A DNA stretch of 64,000 bases from assembly GCA_028274465.1 (NCBI GenBank), contig CM051456.1, positions 114,009,397 through 114,073,396 of the forward strand, in the 5' to 3' direction. The position numbers were made by a program, and so were the translations under genes. This DNA is from Plantago ovata (lineage: Eukaryota > Streptophyta > Magnoliopsida > Lamiales > Plantaginaceae). Below the pieces are notes generated by a model. It saw nothing but the letters and a program-made list of their open reading frames with translations, had not been told where the DNA came from and did no database searches. Below are positions 24,188 through 32,571 of the stretch, in pieces. Within the stretch, counting starts at the first letter, position 1; every line of letters starts with the position of its first letter.

Positions 24188-24377
24188 TAGCTCCATACGG
24201 CTCAGTGCTGCCTTTGTAAGCATAAACCCCTTCATTACTAGTAATCTCATAACCACCATCATCATTCCCACCATATCCACCAACACTAATATTATTACTA
24301 TTATTATTATTATTCCCACCATAACCAGTATCCGCCCGTTTCCCATATAATTCCGACCCCAAATCCGACCTACTCCG
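24188..24377 (-). pseudogene. Fragment of a FREE1 (FYVE1) gene
   Basis: On the minus strand one frame reads RSRSDLGSELYGKRADTGYG, then an Asn/Gly-rich stretch from a GAATAAT-type microsatellite, then GVYAYKGSTEPYGA. Arabidopsis FREE1 (an ESCRT-linked FYVE protein of multivesicular bodies) has RSRSDLGSDLYGKRSDSG followed by GDGVYAYQGGKVEPYGSRG in the same order. The match stops at the Arg codon after EPYGA, and nothing of the downstream PH-like or FYVE domains is nearby. It is therefore a truncated fragment of about 63 codons, not a gene. One edge abuts the CTAGTTTC array. Identification is from memory of the family. Confidence 0.78.
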
Positions 24378-24401
24378 AAATAGTTTCAGCGGTTGTTAAT
24401 T

Positions 24402-26128
24402 TGATTTCGGCTAGTTTCGGTGCTTGATACTTTCATTTCGCCTAGTTTCGGTGCTCGAACCTTTCATTTCGACTAGTTTCGGTGCATGATACTTCCATTT
24501 CACCTAGTTTCGGTCCATGATCGTTTGTTCTATGCTAGTTTCGGTGCTTGAAACTTTGATTTCGACTAGTTTCGGTCCATGATCATTTGTTCTATGCTAG
24601 TTTCGGTGGTTGATCATTTGATTTCGCCTAGTTTCATTCCATTTCTGCTAGTTTCATTTCATTTCTTGCTAGTTTCATTCCATTTTCTGCTAGTTTCAGT
24701 GCTAGTTTCAGCAACAATTAAAGCTAGTTTCAGCAACAAAATGCTAGTTTCAATACAAGTGCTAGTTTTATTAGTTTCAGCAACAAAATGCTAGTTTCAG
24801 CAACATAAATGTTAGTTTCATTAGTTTCGGCAACGCAAATGCTAGTTTCAGCATCACAAGTGCTAGTTTCATCAACACAAAATGCTAGTTTCATTAGTGT
24901 TAGCATCACGTGTGCTAGTTTCAGCAACACAAATGCTAGTTTCATATTAGTTTCAACACATAAAATCTAGTTTCATAAACTAGTTTCAGACAAAAAGCTA
25001 GTTTCATAAACTAGCTGAAACTATATGAAACTAACTGTTAATGCTAGTTTCAACATCATACAAAAAAAAATTCATTAGTTTCAACAACAAAAATGATATT
25101 TTCAATAGTTTGAACATTATAAGTGCTGGTTTCCGCAACAAAAAAGCTAGTTTCATCAGCACAAATGCTAGTTTCATTAGTTTCAGCATCACAAGTGCTA
25201 GTTTCAACAGCAAAAATGCTAGTTTCATTAGTTTTCAGCATAATAAATGCTAGTTTCAATAATTTGAGCATCATAATTGTTGGTTTCAGCAACAAAAAAG
25301 CTAGTTTCATCAACACAAATGCTAGTTTCATTAGTTTCAGCATCACAACTGCTAGTTTCAACGACAAAATGCTAGTTTCATTAGTTTTCAACATTACAAG
25401 TGTTAGTTTCAATAGTTTGATGCTAGTTTCATTAACAAAAATGCTAGTTACATCATCACTCCATTGTTAGTTTTATTAATGCAACTACAAAAATGTTAGT
25501 TTTATTAGTTTCAACAACACAAATACTAGTTTCATCAACAAAAATGCTAGTTTCATTAGTTTCACCATCATAATTGCTAGTTTCATTAATTTCACCATCA
25601 TAAGTGCTAGTTTCATCAACAAAAATACTACTTTCATTAATTTCACTATCATAATTGCTAGTTTCATCAATAAAAATACTAGTTTCATTAGTTTCAACAT
25701 CACAACTATTAGTTTTCAACAACAAAAAGTTAATTTTATTAGTTTCAACATCATGAGTGCTAGTTTCAGCAAAAAAATGTCAGTTTCGGCAAAAAAAAAT
25801 GCTAGTTTCATTAATTTTGGCAAGTCAAAAAGCTACTTGCGTTATTGTCAGCATCACAACTTCTAGTTTCAACGACAAAATGCTAGTTTCATTAAGTTTC
25901 AGCATCATAAGTGCTAGTTTCAGCAACAATTAAAGCTAGTTTCAGCAACAAAATGCTAGTTTCAATACAAGTGCTAATTTTATTAGTTTCGGCAAACACG
26001 AATGCTAGTTTCATTAGTTTCGGCATCACGAGTGCCACACAAAATGTTAGTTCATTAGATTGATGCTAGTTTAATTAGTTTCGGCAACACAAATGCTAGT
26101 TTCAACGGCAAACTAGTTTCATTAGATT
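24402..26128 (+). repeat. GCTAGTTTC minisatellite array
   Basis: About 1.7 kb with roughly 50 copies of CTAGTTTC counted by eye, usually preceded by G or A. From 24411 to 24640 the core recurs exactly every 31 bp (24411, 24442, 24473, 24504, 24535, 24566, 24597, 24628), with GGTGCTTGAT or GGTCCATGATC-type fill. After 24648 spacing drops to about 20-21 bp, then becomes mixed, with fillers such as AGCAACAAAATG, ATTAGTTTCAGCATCACAAG and ATCAACACAAATG. A stretch of about 65 bp at 24712-24776 recurs almost unchanged at 25912-25985. A local inverted copy lies at about 25009-25035. Open frames through the array on both strands are a by-product of missing stops in the repeat. Confidence 0.92.
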
Positions 26129-26130
26129 CA

Positions 26131-26320
26131 AGGGCACCAAAAAATAGAATGGCCTTCTTTGTAAGACTACTTGTATTTTAGGGCACCATAAAAATAGAAT
26201 GGTCTTTTTTGTAAGACTACTTGTATTTTAGGGCACCATAAAAATAAAATGGCCTTTTTTGTAAGACTACTTGTATTTTAGGACACCATAAAAAATAGAA
26301 TGGCCTTTTTTGTAAGATGT
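26131..26320 (+). repeat. Four-copy 50-bp tandem repeat
   Basis: Units begin at 26131, 26180, 26230 and 26280, each starting AGG(G/A)CACCA, containing AATAGAATGG(C/T)CTTTTTTGTAAGA and ending CTACTTGTATTTT. The array starts within a few bases of the last CTAGTTTC copy. Confidence 0.9.
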
Positions 26321-26756
26321 TTTTTAAAGTGGTTGTTTTAGCAATTAGGTGCTCTAGAGTGGTTCTTTTATGTAATTTTCTGTATTTTTAGTACCATACT
26401 CCGGCCATACACATGAAATACAAAGTGAAGAACATGTAGTTTTTCTTCTTATAAGTTTCACATGGTTTGTTAGAATTTTTTAGTCTCCAAATTAATCTTA
26501 ATCGAAAATGAAAAAATTATATTATAAAAAATATAAAACTGTCATTTTATAATATGAATTCAAAGATTATTTCTTTTAAAATTAATTCGAAATCAAACGA
26601 ATTTAACAAAATAAATGAAAAACTTATATCATAAATGAAAACCTGAGGGACTAAGTATACTATATATTGAAATAAGTGAAATTACAAATAGAGCAAGCTA
26701 GATATTTTAGTATGAGTCTACGAAATATATATATATTATGCCATATATTGCGAAAG
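26321..26756. other. AT-rich 3' flank of the LEA-like gene
   Basis: No gene seen. It would include the 3' UTR of the minus-strand gene starting at 27029. Confidence 0.4.
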
Positions 26757-27029
26757 TTACTGAATGTAAGATTGGCCGGTAATGTCAAGGTCACGATCGC
26801 CAGTGGAGGGAGGCGGTTGATTTTTGGGCTTGATGGTGGCTTGTTCCGGTCCATCTGCGCTCTGGGTGGCGCTGGCTGGTGGCTTTGTTTTCTGCTGCTG
26901 GCCCTCCTCGTATGCATATAAGCCACCGCCATAAGCTTCTCTCTGGACCGGTTTCATCGGCGATATAGTAGACTGCTGCTGTTTATGTTCGCCAGTTGCT
27001 TCTCTTCCTTGCTTCTTCTCTTCATCCAT
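26757..27029 (-). CDS. Small hydrophilic LEA-like protein
   Basis: A one-exon ORF of 90 aa with ATG start and TAA stop. It is strongly hydrophilic and lacks Cys; rich in Gln, Glu, Lys, Pro and Gly, with no membrane segment. It begins MDEEKKQGREATGEHKQQQS, has a GGGLYAYEEGQQQ stretch, a PPASATQSADGPEQ stretch, and ends GDRDLDITGQSYIQ. Such composition is typical of seed or dehydration hydrophilins, but I cannot place it in a named LEA group. Upstream on its own strand are a TATA-like CTATAATA (about 27093-27100) and two CACGTG boxes at 27157 and 27199, as in ABA-responsive seed promoters. GC content is clearly higher than the surroundings. The ordered, non-repetitive ORF plus promoter boxes argue for a real gene. 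Confidence 0.62.
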   Translation of the reverse strand: MDEEKKQGREATGEHKQQQSTISPMKPVQREAYGGGLYAYEEGQQQKTKPPASATQSADGPEQATIKPKNQPPPSTGDRDLDITGQSYIQ

Positions 27030-27156
27030 TGATTTAATTTTTTCGATAACTGATCAGCTATGCATATTCATCCATTTTAGTTAGTACTTAGTAGTACTAT
27101 TATAGTAGAGCTTCTTCTTCTTTCAAATTAATTTGACATCGTCATAGGGCTTATTA

Positions 27157-27204
27157 CACGTGTTATATTCGCACGGACGTGTCCACCGCAAATTATGCCA
27201 CGTG
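27157..27204 (-). promoter_or_regulatory. Paired G-box/ABRE motifs
   Basis: CACGTG occurs at 27157-27162 (as ACACGTGT) and 27199-27204 (as GCCACGTGG), 128 and 170 bases upstream of the LEA-like start. GCCACGTGG is a strong ABRE-type core bound by bZIP factors. Confidence 0.6.
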
Positions 27205-27970
27205 GAATTATAAAAATCCGTTAAAATTAATGAGAAAATTGATACGGGATGATATTCATATTTAAATTTAATAATGACAAAATATTTGGGATGATATTCA
27301 TATTTAATTTAACATTGACAAAATATTTTCGAATTGATACTAAATTAATAAATTATATATGTTGAGTTATCATCATTTTATAGCATCTAAAAGGCTTGTT
27401 TTTGGACTATACACGGTCAAAATTGTACCTGTCTTAAAAAATTTGAGTGAACCGACTATTAAAGTAAATATGGAGGCAATCAACCTGTAAAAATTATTTG
27501 GTGGTGGGGTTTTGGGTAAATTTTGATACGGAGTTCTCGAGTTTCATGACAGTTATATACATGCAGTGGCGAAGCCAGAAGTAAAATCCAGGTGGGTTAA
27601 ATTACATATATGATTTTTTTAAGAAATTTTTTAAAAACATTATACATGCAATATAGTAATCTACAAAAATAAAAATAAAAACATTTATTTTTATATGTTT
27701 CTAACTACAGATATACAGTCAAATATCAAAATAATATTTTATATTAATACGCATAAGTTTAACTTTAAATTAATGTGGATAAGATTTACAAGCATTAAAG
27801 CACGCCACATCGATAGTTAAAAAAAGATTGAACATGCACAATTTAAAAAGAAAAAAGACTGACAAATTTAAAAATCGTAAGATAAAAATAAAAATGATTT
27901 TTTTAAATGAATGAGAAAGGCCTAAATAAACACATAAAAAAAAAGGAGAAAGAAGATTCTTATTAAAACC
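27205..27970. other. AT-rich spacer
   Basis: No gene. CAGTGGCGAAGCCAGAAG at about 27564 resembles a terminal phrase common to plant transposons (GTGGCGGAGCCAG), but no partner end was found. Confidence 0.35.
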
Positions 27971-27972
27971 AA

Positions 27973-28115
27973 GGAAACGGACAAGAATTCACATAAAATT
28001 CTAAAATTCGATAAAATTTAAAAAATTGAGAAACGGACAAGAAATTCACATAAAATTCTAAAATTCGATAAAATTAAAAAAATTGAGAAACAGACAAAAA
28101 ATTCACATAAAATCA
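27973..28115 (+). repeat. 57-bp tandem repeat, about 2.5 copies
   Basis: TTCACATAAAAT starts at 27988, 28044 and 28102; units carry CTAAAATTCGATAAAATT and GAGAAACGGACAAGAAA. The last unit runs directly into the GGCCCGG end of the following hAT-like sequence. Confidence 0.85.
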
Positions 28116-28586
28116 CTCGGCCCGGTATACCGGGCCCAGGCCCTGCCATGAGCAGCCTATGGACTCGGCTTGGGCTTATTGTTAGGCTCATGGGCACGGG
28201 CCTAACATCTTGTAATATATTTATAACTATTAAATTTATATACACTTGTAATATTAAATGATGTTGTATTTTATACGTCTAGAATACTGTTCTATACTTA
28301 TAAAATTTTCAAGTGATGTACAATCATTTTATATACTATATTTTTAGTATATTTATATAATTTATTAGTTAATTTTATATTAATACATAAAAATTATTAG
28401 AAAAAACATTGTTATTACTAAATAAACGGAAGAAAAAATAAAAATTTAAAAACTTAAGGCCCGGCCCATGACAGGCCCGGGCTTGGTCCTATATGCCCAA
28501 GCCCGGGCCATGGACCAGGGTTGGGCTTAATGCTAGGTTTCCCGGGGTAGACGGGCCTTTGAAAGCCCGGCCCATTGCCATCCCTA
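28116..28586. mobile_element. hAT (Ac-like) non-autonomous element, left end unclear
   Basis: The right end reads GGCCCATTGCCATCCCTA, the inverse of TAGGGATGGCAA-type hAT termini. Both flanks are rich in GGCCCGG, CCCGGGC and GGGCTTGG words in both orientations around an AT-rich centre. A matching left terminus and an 8-bp duplication were not found, so the left side may be truncated at the 57-bp repeat. Confidence 0.62.
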
Positions 28587-29379
28587 CTTATAGCTCGATT
28601 TGAAACGTGTAAAGAATCCTCAGTCCGCGCGCAACAAAAGATGATTATTCACGCATAATCGACTTGAACGTTCTATACCAACTTTAAAAATGATTTCAAT
28701 AATGAAACAAGGATTACAACTCTACAAAGGATGGGAGGAGACTCAGAGAGAGCTTACCTGTCGGCGTCGGCCGTCGGATGTTGAGCATACATGTTAATTG
28801 TAGGTTCAGTTTTGGACACAAGTTAAACATGATCCTAGGGCGGGCTAATTTAACTATCATATTTTTCTAAGTTGGCGACTTGGTGGCTACATTAGAGACT
28901 TAGAGTTGAGTTCGCGGAGAATACCGTCATGGATCTCATGGACGAGATCGTTGGTGGCTTGGGTTGATTCCCAATTGACGCGCATAAGGGCCTAATTCTC
29001 GCGAGTGAGGGACTCAGTACATTCACGAGTGATGGCTTGAGATTCACGGTCAAGATATTGAATTTCTTCACTGTACGTGTTTGATTGTGGCATCACGAAT
29101 CTCCAATGAAGGCTTGTGCAAAGCATCAACAATGGCATCCATGGCGGTGGTAAGCTAGTGGCCAGTGGGCGGCAAAAATAAAAAGGTTTGAAGTAGTAGA
29201 TGTGTGGAATTGGGATATGAAATGTAGAATGGGATAAGACAAAATGACATGGCCTCCTTGCTTCTCTTCAAAGGCCTCGTCTCTTAAGCCTACGAACCCG
29301 TTCCATGTCACTACCAGAAGACAAGAAGAAAATAGGACCCAAGCAGGGGACAAATGAGTCGGGAACTAACAGCAGTACA
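28587..29379. other. Degraded sequence, possibly retroelement-derived
   Basis: GC content rises locally (28730-29330), but reading frames are broken on both strands. It lies next to the chromodomain remnant, so it may come from retrotransposon gag, but no gag motif is secure. Confidence 0.3.
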
Positions 29380-29640
29380 TGGTCGTGATATCATTTGAAT
29401 ATTTGACAAAGATGTTGAAGAGATCATATCCCACACAATGATCCATCGGAGAGGTGTTCCACCATATTCCGAGTACTTCGTTCGATGGAGGTACTTCTCG
29501 ATGCCGAGAGTAGGCGGGAGCATGAGGAATATCTTTGACAAGTCAGGCATAAGATCAACGAGTATCAATTTAAGGTCAAGCCAAGGATGGTGACTTAGGT
29601 GGGGACAATATCACGGATGGTCGGTTTTGCGGAATACATG
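29380..29640 (+). pseudogene. Remnant of Ty3/gypsy chromovirus pol end (chromodomain)
   Basis: A plus-strand frame reads KDVEEIISHTMIHRRGVPPY then SEYFVRWRYFSMPR, followed in another frame by HKI(N)EYQFKV. It ends with a GGTGGGGACAATATCAC sequence. Chromovirus integrases end with a chromodomain (EYLVKWKG core), an FxxKI-type helix and then a GTGGGGGAGAATGTCAC-like stretch in the same order. Frames are interrupted several times and the ancestor is not rebuilt here. The sequence after 29640 could be LTR-derived. Confidence 0.5.
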
Positions 29641-30760
29641 TCCAAGGAAGGCTATCATGTAAATAAGTTTATACAATGTTCTTGTATATTTTATTATATT
29701 ACAAAACTTTTAGGATAAGATTAAAGTAGAAGATCTATCCGGAAGGTCTACTGTTAGATTAGATCGATCTCCACCGTCCATTGAGGACATGCACTTGTAT
29801 ATTTATGACTTTTGTAATTTCATTTGATTATCAAGCAATACAAGCATTCAATCATTCTTTACAGTATTTCTATCACTAAAAGATCTCTTCTTACACATTT
29901 AGCAACAAGTTCGGTAGGATGACTAGTTAGTATTAGGGCGAACTTGCTTTCAAACTCGCCTCAAACTCATGTATTTGGCTTTGACATTTCATTTTGAGCC
30001 CAAAATAAAAAATTCACTACTATACCAAAATCACAATTTCTTACATCAATCATAACTCAAAATCATAATATTCATACATCATCCCTACTAAAATCAAAAT
30101 TTAATAAACCAAACACACTTTCGAAAATCATGATCCAAAATTTTAACTTTCAACCAAAAGACTCAACTTTTCAACAAAATCAAAATTCCAAAACACCTAT
30201 TTTATTCAATAAATCATCCTTATAAACCAATCATCCTTATATAAACATCTGATTTTATTTGTTTTTTTTTTCTCACCTGATCAAAAAATGACAATACAAT
30301 ACAGTCTTGTCATGGCATATAATCTTCCCATGTGAACTACATTCCATTGGTATCTAGATTAGACAAGACTGAAATTGTTACTCTAGAATCTTCCATCGTC
30401 TATTCCAAAAGAGTTAATACATAGACGCAATAAAAAGTAAATACAAAACATGTAGGCTCTTTCAAGTCGCTCGGTTTGAAATACAGGATTACTAAATTGG
30501 TCTTATCAAGATTGCTTTGCACTTTGACTCGGTGTCACTAGGGAGATATTTTTAGTTTCTTTCCAATTTTAAAACGAAAATCAAGGCGAGAACTTTCCAG
30601 ATCCCTAATCAACATATTTTCCTTTTTTTCTCTCTTCATGTCATATGCATATTCAATCACTAAATAATGCAATAGATTTGATTGCTCCCTTTTGAGTAAA
30701 ACTAATTAGTTAAATTGGTCTATAAAATGTCTATTTGGAAACTCAGTTGAGATATTTGAG
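29641..30760. other. AT-rich spacer, perhaps LTR-derived at its left
   Basis: No gene seen. The 29640-29960 part follows the pol remnant and could be decayed LTR, but no second copy exists here to define it. Confidence 0.3.
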
Positions 30761-30766
30761 TTAGGC

Positions 30767-31624
30767 ATGACCCCATATGAGGAGGGGATGATTTCATATC
30801 TTGGAGCCCCATCCTACCACAGTTACTTTGATGTACTAACTGAACTTGACAAGGCTAGTAAGATAATCAGTAAGAGCTTTCTTGTTGTGAGTAAGCTTTG
30901 GATTTCAGTGGAGGATGGTAGACTACTTGTGACCAAATTTGGGGGCCTGGAGTTTTTAGTCCGGGGGTCATTTCCCCCCTCAATCACCGCCAAGTTTTGC
31001 ACCTTCTCTGCCCCAAAAAATGGGTTTTTGGCTTAATTCAAAATCCGTAGGCAGATTGAACATGGTTGAGATAGAGGAGGTGATCTTCTAAAGCTTGGAG
31101 GGGTCAACTTCCATATATATTGGCTTCCCATTTCTTTGCTTGAACCAAAGTCGACACCCTTCTGGGCATCCCCACCTGGTGGTTTACCTGTTTTCCCTGC
31201 TGAGGAAGAGTGCTCACCAAAAGGTCTTGTCCCGATGTTGTTGTTGTCAAGGATCGTTATAAGGGTCTTACTCCTGCTGTTGTTGTTGTCAAAGATCGTA
31301 AGGGTCTTGCTCCTGCTGTTGTCAAGGATCTTGATAATAAACTATCTTCTCGTGGCGATATCATATGTTCTGAATGCAAAGTGCAACATTGTGAACTTGG
31401 ACAGTATTTGTAAGGATTGTGATGCAAAGTTGCAAAACATTGAGACAATAGGTAGTATAAGTGAGAGTTTGTGCATTTGTGATTCAGGATTTTGTAAATA
31501 CCTGGCCAATACATTTGTAAATATCGTGATGCTTTGTTGTAAACCTGGCATTGTGTCTACTTCCAATGACTATGAAATTAAAGACCAGTTTTTGTTGTTG
31601 TTGATTTTCTTGTTTTGCTGCTAG
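30767..31624 (+). other. Unidentified gene-like segment with VVVKD repeats and Cys-rich stretch
   Basis: ORF 30767-31036 (89 aa, ATG start, begins MTPYEEGMISYLGAPS) and overlapping plus-strand frames at 31136-31624 differ in composition from the AT-rich flanks. One frame has three spaced repeats of a KGLxPxVVVVKD(R) type (31215-31330). Nearby frames give CSECKVQHC and CKDCDAKLQN, followed by CICDSGFC. No family was recognised. It could be exons of an unknown gene, a pseudogene or transposon-borne coding sequence. No continuous model could be built. Confidence 0.3.
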
Positions 31625-32027
31625 ATTAAGGCAACATCAAGATCCATTGAGTAAAGTCAGATCACAGATATTTTACAGGCTTTCAAAAAAAGTGTCAGTT
31701 TCATTTCTTATTGTTTCATACCTTTTACCCTATTATATATGTCATCTTGGCTGATAAAGCTACCCCGCTAAGAAACGAAAGAGAACTTCATAGGGACGAT
31801 ACTGGCACTAAAAGATAGATGCTAGAAGACCTTAACGGGGGATATGAGCTCCATCCAGTCGGCTGTTGCGAGATGGAAATGTGATTCGAACCCATGAATT
31901 TTTTATTTGTGGATTTTGTCTTTTCTTTTGATTATTGTATAGATATAGTTAAAGTTGTGAGGATATTTAGCTTCTCTGCTTTTTCCTGTGTTAGCTTCGA
32001 AGGTGGTGGGACGAACAGGTGTGTTAG

Positions 32028-32571
32028 TGTAACGACCCGACCAATTCGGTCGGCGTGGTTACTCCTGGACGGACCCACACACGTCCCCACAGTATGATAT
32101 TGTCCGCTTTGGGCCTGAGCCCGCACGGATTTATTTTGGAATCACCCAAAAGGCCTCATACCATGTGAGAGTGGTGGTCTAACATATATACCCTTTATTC
32201 CACTCACTCTTAAGCGATGTGGGATGCGGGGTATTACAAACTACCCCCCTTAAAGCCTCGACGTCCTCGTCGAGCGCCTTAAGTGGTGGAGGTGACAAAC
32301 TGACAATAACCTTTACCAACCGTCCACCCGGTGCGGGCTTTGGGTTGGTCTAGGCTCTGATACCATTTGTAACGACCCGACCAATACGGCCGGCGTGGTT
32401 ACTCCTGGACGGACCCACACACGTCCCCACAGTATGATATTGTCCACTTTGGGCCTGAGCCCGCACGGATTTGCTTTTAGAATCACCCAAAAGGCCTCAT
32501 ACCATGTGAGAGTGGTGGTCTAACATATATACCCTTTATTCCACTCACTTTTAAGCGATTTGGGTATTACA
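32028..32571 (-). mobile_element. TRIM retrotransposon (terminal-repeat retrotransposon in miniature)
   Basis: Two direct repeats, 32028-32238 (211 bp) and 32368-32571 (204 bp), both run TGTAACGACCCGACC...GTATTACA. Read on the minus strand these are LTRs of the form TGTAATAC...TTACA. Just inside the right-hand copy is GGCTCTGATACCA (32353-32365), which on the minus strand is TGGTATCAGAGCC, the primer-binding site for initiator tRNA-Met. Next to the left-hand copy the minus strand has the polypurine AAGGGGGGTAG. The internal region is only about 130 bp with no coding capacity. Flanking 5-bp sequences (GTTAG and TGAGC) do not match. Confidence 0.88.

Noticed and set aside
25456-25725. Minus-strand repeat ORF with NETSIFVDETS-type units, and other ORFs through the array
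   Set aside because: Repeat lengths are not multiples of three across the array and frames switch; openness follows from the repeat having few stop codons.
24402-26128. CRISPR-like array
   Set aside because: Repeats are 8-9 bases with unequal, mutually related fillers, in a plant nuclear context with no cas genes.
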